Shown: piece by piece, positions 45,401 to 45,911 of the stretch
How positions within the stretch are numbered: the stretch's first letter is position 1
How the letters are laid out: every line of letters begins with the position of its first letter
Assembly: GCA_026387405.1 (NCBI GenBank)
Contig: JAPLLV010000040.1
Coordinates: 1 to 45,911 of the forward strand
Length of the DNA stretch: 45,911 nt
Reading direction: 5' to 3'
Source of the DNA: Candidatus Omnitrophota bacterium
GTDB lineage: Bacteria; Omnitrophota; Gorgyraeia; Gygaellales; Profunditerraquicolaceae
Made by a program: the position numbers and the translations under genes
The notes under the pieces: generated by a model
Told to the model about the DNA's origin: nothing
Databases searched by the model: none
The model's input: only the letters and a program-made list of their open reading frames with translations

Positions 45401-45911
45401 AGTTCATCCGCGAGAAGTACCGTATTACCAAGTCCGGCGCCGGCCGTCTGGTCATGCGCCTGGATGGTTATGGGGTTAACCAGACCACCGGCGCGCTGGT
45501 GGGAGAACCGCTGTGGCTTTCCTTTTCACTATATAACTCCGATGTTTTCAGCGCCACCGAAGCCGGACCGTTGCATTTTGGTTATGGCGAAGAGAGCTAT
45601 ACTTATAAGTATAGCTCCGCTAAGGGTTTCAATTCCGTTTTATACGCTCAACCGGAATCTAGATTTAGGTTGTGGCCTAAGTCTAAGGCAGATGCATGGT
45701 TGGACAGCAATTGGGCGGCCAGGATATACAACTTACGGCCGCAAAACGGTAATTTCAAGTATTCCGTGCAAGAAAGGCGCGAAAATAGGCGGGATATCAT
45801 TGAAATGGTGCTGCGTGCAGACGGGAGGTTGTTCAGCCAGGTGCATAAAGGTAAATTCTTGAGAGAGCCGACAGCGATAAGTTACTATGATGAGTTTAGC
45901 TATCCTTTTGA
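1..45911 (+). CDS. giant multidomain protein, internal fragment (no start or stop in window)
   Basis: Frame 1 stays open through all 15,303 complete codons, and every 60-base block begins on a codon boundary of the same frame. The protein is therefore longer than the window at both ends. Recognisable domains occur in order along it: Cys-protease-like, TPR, glycine-rich hydrophobic, SecA-like ATPase, HE modules, HEAT-like repeats, M50 site-2 protease, cysteine hydrolase, clan GH-A hydrolase, six-hairpin glycosidase, and beta-rich tail. Conserved active-site motifs stay in this one frame throughout, which shows it is translated and is not a chance open frame. Domains are joined by Pro/Ala or Gly/Ser linkers, coiled coils and membrane segments. 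Proteins of this size and style are known to me from Omnitrophota; the lineage is inference. Its function is probably at the cell envelope, in degrading carbohydrate and peptide polymers. Separate ordinary genes are ruled out by the lack of stops; an assembly artefact is unlikely at this length. Confidence 0.95.
436..870 (+). other. beta-rich spacer between repeats and protease-like domain (residues 146-290)
   Basis: This stretch of the giant protein has alternating hydrophobic strands (for example ARIYIENEKGEMDI and SVRVIEIKGIDKNG) and then turns helical. It has no motif I recognise. It connects the N-terminal repeat pair to the Cys/His/Asp domain. Confidence 0.4.
871..1230 (+). other. transglutaminase-like / papain-like Cys-His-Asp domain (residues 291-410)
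   Basis: A possible catalytic triad is spaced as in transglutaminase-like and related cysteine peptidases. Cys332 lies in LAGPCVVAH at the start of a helix. His378 lies in NPIGHVAWYDP, and Asp391 lies in TKTMVDFTYQQ. Between them is a strand resembling the 'gipar' strand of transglutaminase-like enzymes (ELGWIPVLVEGLPD). The His-x-x-Trp strand followed by an Asp strand is typical of the family. If active it could cleave or cross-link peptides such as those of a cell wall. Whether the domain is a true protease, an amidase or an inactive relative cannot be told from sequence reading alone. Confidence 0.5.
1291..1620 (+). other. TPR-like helical repeats (residues 431-540)
   Basis: Two to three amphipathic helix pairs follow the protease-like domain. 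They fit the tetratricopeptide pattern: a tyrosine/glycine turn (QTGQQFLDLGDINQAIYYAN), then KAYSADPLM, then a second unit around LDKKDAVKAGEIFRLAARVA. TPRs bind other proteins or give spacing. Here they most likely scaffold the adjoining catalytic domain. Confidence 0.55.
1621..3033 (+). other. mixed beta and helical region, no recognised domain (residues 541-1011)
   Basis: The first third (to about 2200) is beta-rich with small strands such as SLVLVGEDNKALPKGSSVSV, which has an SH3-like or sandwich look. From about 2220 it becomes helical and charged, with long Ala/Lys/Glu helices ending just before the hydrophobic region. I recognise no catalytic motif. It may be a stalk or adaptor. Confidence 0.4.
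3034..4980 (+). other. glycine-rich hydrophobic region with about ten candidate membrane segments (residues 1012-1660)
   Basis: About ten hydrophobic stretches of 18-25 residues are packed into 650 residues. They lie near 3043-3114, 3241-3378 (two segments), 3418-3480, 3652-3732, 3763-3849, 4171-4269, 4369-4425, 4486-4557, 4615-4686 and 4909-4971. They are rich in Gly and Ala with small-xxx-small spacing (for example GAGVGAVADGGVSF, WMGGLIGLATTSLPFG), as in tightly packed membrane helices or pore-forming regions. Charged loops separate them. The region could anchor the giant protein in the inner membrane or act as a translocation or pore segment. No transporter family motif was recognised. 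Confidence 0.5.
4981..9420 (+). other. long helical region of unknown function (residues 1661-3140)
   Basis: This stretch is mostly amphipathic and charged helices with no catalytic motif that I recognise. Moderately hydrophobic patches occur near 5460-5530 and 5680-5730. A tandem duplication is present at 7048-7200 and 7492-7640 and is listed separately. Low-complexity Lys/Glu/Ala helices (around 6360-6560) suggest coiled coil or solenoid. It separates the hydrophobic region from the SecA-like motor and may be its substrate-binding or regulatory arm, which is inference only. Confidence 0.4.
7048..7640 (+). repeat. tandem paralogous helical unit, two copies (7048-7200 and 7492-7640)
   Basis: The two units align over about 50 residues. 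One reads ARDIAANLSSPGRPISHQD, then PVVLQAARELLEN. The other reads IAQGIAAGLSKPKKTVSHED, then RIVIQAAWELSNK. Their SHQD and SHED marks lie 444 bases (148 codons) apart. Both are followed by helices containing ARTK/RATR. The DNA is clearly diverged, so this is an old duplication. A weaker third copy may sit near 8508-8600 (YHREDAWQAV, later QALEIA). Confidence 0.6.
9421..11160 (+). other. SecA-like SF2 helicase/translocase motor (residues 3141-3720)
   Basis: All the main motor motifs of a SecA-type DEAD ATPase appear in order. The Walker A segment IEMEAGVGKTYGG has its GKT at 3162-3164, and SecA has the similar EMKTGEGKT. The Walker B motif is CVRIDEMH with Asp3275. The motif III equivalent is LLGYSGTLAGT (SecA MTGTA) near 3488. 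Motif V is SNEQGATGIDWRGA with Asp3647 (SecA GRGTDI). Motif VI is QVINRNNREGD at 3669-3679 (SecA QLRGRSGRQGD). The 213 residues between Walker B and motif III leave room for a SecA-like cross-linking domain. SecA drives polypeptides through membranes with ATP. As part of a giant polypeptide it may move the protein itself or prey/self polymers, which is inference. C-terminal SecA wing, scaffold and zinc-binding tail were not recognised. Generic SF2 helicase is the alternative. Confidence 0.72.
11161..12333 (+). other. helical linker plus small beta domain (residues 3721-4111)
   Basis: Helices continue from the motor to about 11960. They include charged segments that could correspond to a reduced SecA helical scaffold. 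A compact beta segment follows at about 12010-12190 (VTARIENSTLIISVNG, then ETPLLVYTENDQLCVVDQ). No catalytic motif was recognised. It leads directly into the first HE module. Confidence 0.4.
12334..12545 (+). other. HE module A, metallopeptidase-like (residues 4112-4182)
   Basis: A strand pair (VTVHYVPRDVFEQVF, then VGNGVAIRG) leads to TLQHELTEALV, with His4153, Glu4154 and Glu4157. A further His4172 follows in AGSAHKLAL, 19 residues on. The HE-x-x-E helix plus downstream His resembles a minimal zincin-type metal site, but the usual HExxH is absent. Module B at 15 kb has the same layout, so the arrangement is conserved within this protein. Catalysis is unproven; it could be a structural metal site or an inactive remnant. 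Confidence 0.5.
12546..13614 (+). other. helical region between HE module A and membrane pair (residues 4183-4538)
   Basis: After a short junction segment (EVITFAGEKGADLN, resembling the junctions near 14881 and 15358), the protein is helical, with basic stretches such as TKEERARLRAARKALKSL. No family was recognised. Confidence 0.4.
13615..13875 (+). other. two-helix membrane hairpin (residues 4539-4625)
   Basis: Two hydrophobic stretches, LYMGTSVLATLLFIPKIAAL (13630-13689) and STALMWMVVPATALWIWG (13708-13761), are flanked by Lys/Arg-rich loops. The following FSGIMLGVFPAAVKRWAY is weakly hydrophobic. This is probably a membrane re-entry after the SecA-like motor. Confidence 0.5.
13876..14991 (+). 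other. charged helical region with small beta insert (residues 4626-4997)
   Basis: Lys/Glu-rich helices with coiled-coil character (13950-14040, 14640-14900) flank a small beta unit at 14455-14640 (KIVIFEGKIYLAQLKGEDIV, then GEYKVKWDNGALKLEK) that looks SH3-like. The stretch ends in the junction segment ELSFAGENSAAGS at 14881. No catalytic residues were recognised. Confidence 0.4.
14992..15255 (+). other. HE module B, metallopeptidase-like (residues 4998-5085)
   Basis: Same layout as module A. Strands VRVYYISKGDLNTVF and VGNGVTVFVPG lead to TFVHEGIEAQELN, with His5059, Glu5060 and Glu5063. A second His5077 in LAGDHSGAQ follows 18 residues later. Similarity to module A includes the strand, the VGNGV turn, HExxEA and the AGx(1-2)H mark, so the two are paralogous. 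The conserved His/Glu positions argue for metal binding, but the function is unknown. Confidence 0.5.
15355..15924 (+). other. compact alpha/beta domain, unrecognised (residues 5119-5308)
   Basis: The domain starts at the junction segment ELSFAAENGLAP and ends at a Pro/Ala linker, so its limits are clear. It has strands (MISLPGGLSIPNWVVVDPE, EFGLHFAIAGAIS, FRMASRFVIGFNGD) and long helices (KALELIARAIRIVEEIARE). It follows HE module B directly. I cannot assign a family; a ligand-binding or ferredoxin-like fold is possible. Confidence 0.4.
15925..16085 (+). other. Pro/Ala-rich linker (residues 5309-5361)
   Basis: About 50 residues are dominated by Pro, Ala, Ser and Gly (SPAPTPAQAQVAPLAPKPVP, then STPPPSAGG). 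This is a typical extended interdomain linker of surface enzymes. It marks the start of a coiled-coil block. Confidence 0.75.
16086..18924 (+). other. coiled-coil and helical block with a small beta insert (residues 5362-6308)
   Basis: Long Lys/Glu/Leu-rich helices with heptad character occupy most of this block (for example 16820-16930 and 17530-17700). One short hydrophobic stretch (IIAGVLAVIAPSTVL, near 16705) is too short to call a membrane helix firmly. A beta unit sits at 18001-18270 (TPVIIKGSIGTILFANAEYW, WVLLLENGAVKFIQPR). No catalytic motif was recognised. It probably acts as a stalk. Confidence 0.45.
18925..19110 (+). other. two-helix membrane hairpin (residues 6309-6370)
   Basis: LVGTACAAFLVIGGFITLTA and LAMSLCVGGLSGLSLVAVF form two adjacent hydrophobic helices separated by a short Ser/Trp turn. 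They are flanked by basic residues (NKFNLK before, KGLSKLSGKLK after). This anchors the chain between the coiled-coil block and the HEAT-like region. Confidence 0.6.
19141..21800 (+). other. HEAT/ARM-like helical repeat solenoid (residues 6381-7267)
   Basis: About 890 residues of regularly paired helices show hydrophobic periodicity like HEAT repeats. Examples are VQTRIDAMKIINRISAQQPV, DLRQKALSKLFEIIHLDKKA, EERIIALQGLAAIFNNLVGR and VTTIRIHAAKLLARTTGID. Repeat consensus is loose. HEAT solenoids bind proteins over a large surface, so this may be a docking or scaffold arm just before the membrane protease. Confidence 0.5.
21811..22623 (+). other. small beta domain and helical connector (residues 7271-7541)
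   Basis: A beta unit at 21811-22080 (HWAGQSVTVRGKGEYAGLLI, ILFNGNAKNLCRLVWLDSQ, GDNVFVVENVAMRT) is followed by helices and an Asn/Thr/Pro linker that runs into the membrane protease. No family was recognised. A PDZ-like or substrate-sensing role next to a site-2 protease would fit known arrangements, but I see no PDZ signature. Confidence 0.35.
22624..23400 (+). other. site-2 protease, M50 family intramembrane metallopeptidase (residues 7542-7800)
   Basis: This is a complete zinc protease of the site-2 family, which cuts peptide bonds inside membranes. The zinc motif is HHEFGHGW in a hydrophobic helix: His7611, Glu7612 and His7615. The third ligand is Asp7745 in NVLPIPPIDGSRI, the family's NxxPxxPxDG signature. 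The family landmarks TLNPIKHINLGATI and IAGPAVNVLLAG are also present. About six hydrophobic segments surround them, a length of about 255 residues that matches bacterial SpoIVFB/Rv-type members without a PDZ or CBS domain. All catalytic residues are intact, so activity is likely. It sits mid-chain between a HEAT-like solenoid and a long flexible linker, so self-cleavage of the giant protein or cleavage of membrane partners is plausible (inference). Confidence 0.9.
23401..24062 (+). other. Gly/Ser/Thr/Ala-rich low-complexity linker (residues 7801-8020)
   Basis: About 220 residues are strongly enriched in Gly, Ala, Ser, Thr and Asn (for example VSGNNATKTGSGGATSGNSD), with few hydrophobic clusters. 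It is probably disordered and exposed. It directly follows the membrane protease, so it could be a flexible tether or a region cut during processing. Confidence 0.7.
24231..24249 (+). repeat. direct repeat copy 1 flanking the hairpin/small gene
   Basis: This 19-base sequence matches 24900-24918 with one mismatch (position 24240 C, the other copy T). Both copies are in the giant frame (SRPAVE and SRLAVE). The pair brackets the hairpin and small gene, 669 bases apart, exactly a multiple of three. Confidence 0.65.
24501..24555 (+). promoter_or_regulatory. long RNA hairpin upstream of the embedded small gene
   Basis: Bases 24501-24516 and 24540-24555 are inverted repeats of 16 bases that pair fully in RNA, with one G-U pair (24510 with 24546). 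The 23-base loop contains a second 5-bp stem (24517-24521 with 24527-24531). The hairpin ends 10 bases before the Shine-Dalgarno of the small gene. No T-run follows, so it is not a standard intrinsic terminator. It could control translation start, block RNA decay, pause ribosomes reading the giant frame, or be a palindromic repeat of the REP type. Confidence 0.8.
24566..24572 (+). promoter_or_regulatory. strong Shine-Dalgarno for the embedded gene
   Basis: AAAGGAG lies six bases upstream of the ATG at 24579, an ideal bacterial spacing. It decides the start of the small gene. It lies inside an open giant frame, where its codons encode Glu-Arg-Ser. Confidence 0.75.
24579..24857 (+). CDS. embedded 92-residue protein in frame 3, overlapping the giant frame
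   Basis: A complete gene (ATG to TGA) lies wholly inside the giant reading frame but in a different frame. It has a strong Shine-Dalgarno and a long hairpin upstream. The product looks like a normal soluble globular protein: mixed residues, no cysteine, and alternating strands such as HLRIFLIYQSTGNVYTRNG followed by helices (SWEQLFGSERDSVIARVLAA). By my count about 70 of 92 codons end in C or T. Nearby giant-frame sequence prefers A/G endings (for example 14 of 20 codons at 25261-25320). The code therefore looks optimised for this frame, and the giant frame here is the overprinted reading. I do not recognise the family. The strand-turn-helix order faintly recalls KTSC-type small domains, at low confidence. 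Origin by insertion or by fusion of former neighbours is discussed in the findings. Confidence 0.72.
   Translation: MVKINYDVLEIDHIVEFNLDSTIFAAARENGNGHLRIFLIYQSTGNVYTRNGRVDSWEQLFGSERDSVIARVLAARNKETPTYRINSVQSVN
24860..24876 (+). other. short imperfect hairpin just after the small gene
   Basis: The arms 24860-24866 and 24870-24876 could pair at six of seven positions around a 3-base loop, three bases after the TGA. There is no T-run, so terminator function is doubtful. Confidence 0.3.
24900..24918 (+). repeat. direct repeat copy 2 flanking the hairpin/small gene
   Basis: Second copy of the 19-base direct repeat, 42 bases after the stop codon of the small gene. It may be the trace of a segmental duplication of a membrane helix rather than a target-site duplication. 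Confidence 0.65.
25201..25491 (+). other. charged helical lead-in to HE module C (residues 8401-8497)
   Basis: Lys/Glu/Asp-rich helices (KAEFKEMVADAKEKSAKPLT, DRIQDLNTRLDILRDEYQ) follow the membrane region and then lead into the strands of the third HE module. They probably form a short coiled coil on the soluble side. Confidence 0.45.
25492..25755 (+). other. HE module C, metallopeptidase-like (residues 8498-8585)
   Basis: The strands YTYTIYYAKSDAYFQ and RKQVKIYIRNS lead to SGLIHEGVEILLG, with His8545, Glu8546 and Glu8549. This repeats the strand-strand-HExxE arrangement of modules A and B. The second histidine seen in A and B is not clear here; LPHV lies only a few residues after the motif. 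This copy may be degenerate. Confidence 0.4.
25756..27120 (+). other. helical repeat region, unrecognised (residues 8586-9040)
   Basis: This is an all-helical region of about 450 residues with solenoid-like pairs (LLPERALRELQELSADDEQL, IRGQ-type turns, RIREQAKNLLSKLAFSANAF). No catalytic motif was recognised. It probably packs against HE module C and ends at a membrane helix. Confidence 0.35.
27121..27639 (+). other. single membrane helix and small beta domain (residues 9041-9213)
   Basis: One clear membrane helix, PVYVGIIILVVLCIIIFV (27178-27231), is followed by basic Arg-Ser-Cys. A beta unit comes next (KRIVSIMVTPLGKIILIDPL, YVTLVIKDGLIVEYR). Its function is unknown. Confidence 0.5.
27640..27846 (+). 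repeat. membrane cassette copy 1 (GLG...AWAATG...)
   Basis: A signal-anchor-like hydrophobic unit, FIAVGLGLFLGLGASLAWAA followed by an Ala/Pro/Val stretch and a second hydrophobic helix (GGAMVAAAVIIFGSM). It is paralogous to the unit at 28459-28680; 25 bases (27694-27718 and 28498-28522) match with one difference. The small-residue LAWAA end resembles a signal peptidase site, but the cassette is internal. Confidence 0.6.
27847..28458 (+). other. soluble module between the two membrane cassettes (residues 9283-9486)
   Basis: About 200 residues of mixed helices and strands. It starts with a sandwich-like strand (GERTTVELDAPKKLDVFICF), then helices (VTTAVEQSDWKQVDKLAFSL), and ends with strands (VVLIRIKDEIFVDVEQTLLL). 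I do not recognise it. Its position between duplicated membrane cassettes suggests a duplicated unit of which only the membrane part is still similar. Confidence 0.35.
28459..28680 (+). repeat. membrane cassette copy 2 (GLG...ARAATG...)
   Basis: Second copy of the 27640 unit: YVAIGLGFLGLGVSLARAAT, Ala-rich stretch, then the helix WGGIALVVLLIAGLGCLGCG. Two cysteines at the end of the last helix have no counterpart in copy 1. Confidence 0.6.
28681..28958 (+). other. two further membrane helices (residues 9561-9653)
   Basis: MAGWITAIIVIAGVAAIIHG and FTAATVLPLFVGAGVTLV form two hydrophobic segments with a short polar turn. They bring the chain back to the side on which the next soluble enzyme-like domain lies. 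Confidence 0.5.
28959..29560 (+). other. isochorismatase-like cysteine hydrolase domain (residues 9654-9854)
   Basis: The family's hallmark strand and turn are present: EFILVGGAADVCLLAALNSL with Cys9749, followed by a helix and the next strand (IKVTIPFNGLYDA). This matches the 'vvGvatDvCV..Ta.dA...v.v..Da' pattern of isochorismatase/nicotinamidase-like hydrolases, in which this Cys is the nucleophile. The N-terminal Asp and middle Lys of the triad are not clear to me, so the domain may be diverged or inactive. It is unusual to find this fold inside a membrane-anchored giant protein. Confidence 0.45.
29561..31509 (+). other. polytopic membrane region (residues 9855-10503)
   Basis: Hydrophobic helices occur at about 29650-29710, 29815-29870, 29925-29990, 30205-30330 (two), 30580-30690 (two), 31060-31130 and 31260-31315, separated by charged loops. 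The loop at 30760-30900 is a Glu/Arg/Ala coiled-coil-like stretch. No transporter family signature was recognised. This probably anchors the second half of the giant protein. Confidence 0.5.
31510..32190 (+). other. coiled-coil stalk (residues 10504-10730)
   Basis: Heptad-like Gln/Glu/Lys/Leu helices (ESAQKQAEPEKLKQQQAGLD, ALRELEERKKEILRKLQELE) follow a Pro-rich turn. The stalk probably projects the downstream enzymes from the membrane. It ends in a short Ala/Thr linker. Confidence 0.65.
32191..32640 (+). other. TPR repeats (residues 10731-10880)
   Basis: Three tetratricopeptide-like units: LEQGKALVDEKKFDEAFYHL, AFYNMGVADYRQANYVNALE (with the DLERAVKYDPKEPMNYR end typical of TPR), and a longer third unit through AVSDLARYLEL. 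The canonical small-Gly-Ala-Pro positions are visible in the second unit. Probable protein-protein contact. Confidence 0.75.
32641..33174 (+). other. helical and beta connector (residues 10881-11058)
   Basis: Helices from the TPR end continue. A small beta hairpin unit (SRLYWQAEDGTVYEFTIDGA, 33019-33078) and an Ala-rich linker lead to HE module D. No recognised function. Confidence 0.35.
33175..33560 (+). other. HE module D (residues 11059-11187)
   Basis: The unit ends in the helix AIAAEIIHESSALAG, with His11158 and Glu11159, preceded by a strand (QNTIIIDYSLLSLPK). The layout resembles modules A-C, but the second Glu is replaced by Ala-Leu. Upstream is a helical part (TKELRKLHPDFPEIFATTH) not seen in the others. 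This is the most diverged copy. It ends at FAAAFRQWLAA before a coiled coil. Confidence 0.4.
33561..35280 (+). other. coiled coils interrupted by Pro/Ala linkers (residues 11188-11760)
   Basis: Glu/Lys/Arg/Ala heptad helices (33598-33890, 34060-34200, 34430-34900, 34990-35220) alternate with Pro/Ala/Gln linkers (33890-34060 and 34915-34985). The region is low in aromatic residues. It forms a long stalk immediately before the glycoside hydrolase. Confidence 0.7.
35281..36210 (+). other. clan GH-A glycoside hydrolase, TIM barrel (residues 11761-12070)
   Basis: A retaining glycoside hydrolase of clan GH-A, which cleaves sugar polymers. The entry strand is RYLFINGAIPVGLSLD. The acid/base glutamate is Glu11887 in EIIIELGNELNQ, with the family's Asn just before it. 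The sixth strand is DVDMVGFNHYRG. The nucleophile is Glu11990 in KPFYIAEAGRQS, 103 residues after the acid/base, as expected for the clan. The closing strand VGLIVMSFKDN and the end DDLWGIISEKGTPKAGFAAI also fit. About 310 residues is the normal size. Which GH family (GH2 core, GH5-like or other) cannot be decided by eye. Coiled coils on both sides suggest surface display. Confidence 0.75.
36211..36762 (+). other. coiled-coil spacer between the two hydrolases (residues 12071-12254)
   Basis: Heptad-rich helices (ITQREARIKELETTIERLKQ, EDLRKELAALKIKEAALEQE, SIFFEGIARVKRFIQKTLDE). They form the rigid connector between the GH-A domain and the six-hairpin domain. Confidence 0.7.
36763..37850 (+). 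other. six-hairpin glycosidase-like (alpha/alpha)6 domain (residues 12255-12617)
   Basis: About 360 residues of paired helices with signature loops of (alpha/alpha)6 carbohydrate enzymes. These are NRGHRGSDAFLGLALLHYI; then YFDDHNFHKGTENNLVIYAF, with the TENN mark at 12400-12403; then LASDVQSWAVTIIGKEALA, with Asp12463; then SLEWTAQLALAYL; and a final loop of Tyr/Pro/Gly/His with TGHGWDTPR. Repeating acidic and aromatic loop residues suggest an intact sugar-binding cleft. The exact family and substrate are unknown. With the preceding GH-A domain it makes a two-enzyme carbohydrate-degrading block. Confidence 0.55.
37851..40770 (+). other. large mixed beta/alpha region downstream of the glycosidases (residues 12618-13590)
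   Basis: Helix-strand segments with many aromatic and Gly/Asn turns. A Gly-rich segment (AGLGLGGGKWQTLND) and helices occur at 38100-38270. Predominantly beta material follows (YWIRKEGEYQILLIQDL, GLYKVNGFLD, EVPVYYNAKGELMVF). The helix-rich 40420-40700 contains a Lys/Glu coil. No family was recognised. It may be carbohydrate-binding or structural. Confidence 0.4.
40771..41720 (+). other. beta-barrel-like region, possible outer-membrane barrel (residues 13591-13907)
   Basis: Successive amphipathic strands of about 9-11 residues are separated by short polar turns: SWLGMRYNGERLNNTVAVGY, TMNIYKGQRHNIYGSYIGD, YWEARLGGAFAATKG, GVTRELSKHWGVGANGEIG, YGISAGPRVSFKDGSFI, VGPSAGLTVGFRGKSGRGID, LGVRYQLGFDW. 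Gly/Tyr/Trp enrichment and the alternating pattern are typical of outer-membrane barrels. A soluble beta-sandwich cannot be excluded. The chain continues beyond it, so it would be an internal barrel. Confidence 0.45.
41721..45911 (+). other. long beta-rich tail of unknown function, continues past the window (residues 13908-15303)
   Basis: About 1,400 residues, mostly strands with Gly/Asp/Asn turns and many Tyr/Trp (for example VEFAEGVEGSLLFTLRKDNL, TFTVVPGLYAISSSDN, SGAGRLVMRLDGYGVN). Helical interruptions include 42810-42850 and 44640-44740. The pattern fits repeated beta-sandwich or propeller-like units, as in surface adhesins or carbohydrate-binding parts. I found no clean repeat unit by eye. 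The frame is open to the last base. Confidence 0.45.

Noticed and set aside
45380-45862. 160-codon + strand ORF in frame 2
   Set aside because: No Shine-Dalgarno, a Trp/Arg/Pro/Cys-rich product typical of out-of-frame reading, and normal beta-rich protein in frame 1 over the same bases.
1-45911. tRNA, rRNA, CRISPR array, transposase or insertion sequence
   Set aside because: None seen; the whole length is accounted for by one coding frame with protein-like content.

Overview
The window is one uninterrupted reading frame. Frame 1 of the + strand is open from base 1 to base 45911 (15,303 complete codons plus two bases), and I met no stop codon when reading it through. Neither the start nor the stop is in view, so this is an internal slice (very roughly 1.6-1.7 MDa) of a still larger protein. 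Genes of this scale, mixing enzymes, membrane segments, coiled coils and wall-degrading modules, are known to me mainly from Omnitrophota (former candidate phylum OP3), where giant genes have been linked to a predatory or cell-attached lifestyle. The lineage call is therefore Omnitrophota-like. It rests on architecture, not on a marker gene; there is no rRNA, tRNA or housekeeping gene in the window.

Layout of the giant protein, with residue = (base+2)/3. Bases 1-435 hold FGIGTSG / FSISAP repeats. Bases 871-1230 hold a transglutaminase-like Cys/His/Asp domain, followed by TPR-like helices. Bases 3034-4980 form a long glycine-rich hydrophobic region. Bases 5000-9400 are helical and carry an internal duplication. 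Bases 9421-11100 encode a SecA-like helicase motor with recognisable Walker A, Walker B, GTL, motif V and motif VI. Two related 'HE' modules (HExxEA, then His) follow at 12.3 and 15.0 kb. Coiled coils, a two-helix membrane hairpin and about 2.7 kb of HEAT-like helical repeats come next. Bases 22624-23400 encode an intramembrane site-2 protease (M50) with a complete HEFGH / NVLPIPPIDG active site.

After a 220-residue Gly/Ser/Thr/Ala linker comes a membrane-rich stretch (24.06-25.17 kb) containing the window's most unusual local feature. It is a perfect 16-bp RNA hairpin (24501-24555), then a textbook Shine-Dalgarno, then a 92-codon gene in another frame (24579-24857) whose codon usage and composition differ sharply from the giant frame. 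From 25.2 to 31.5 kb soluble modules alternate with membrane segments; these modules include a third HE module and an isochorismatase-like cysteine hydrolase. From 31.5 to 36.8 kb there are coiled coils, TPRs, a fourth HE module and Pro/Ala linkers around a clan GH-A glycoside hydrolase. A six-hairpin-glycosidase-like domain follows (36.8-37.85 kb). A long beta-rich tail then runs to the end and includes a stretch with outer-membrane-barrel-like strand periodicity (40.8-41.7 kb).

Taken together (inference), the protein looks like a membrane-anchored, surface-exposed machine. It combines carbohydrate and peptide hydrolysis with an internal ATPase motor and an internal protease that could process the polypeptide. 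The numerous antisense ORFs are compositional shadows and are not annotated.
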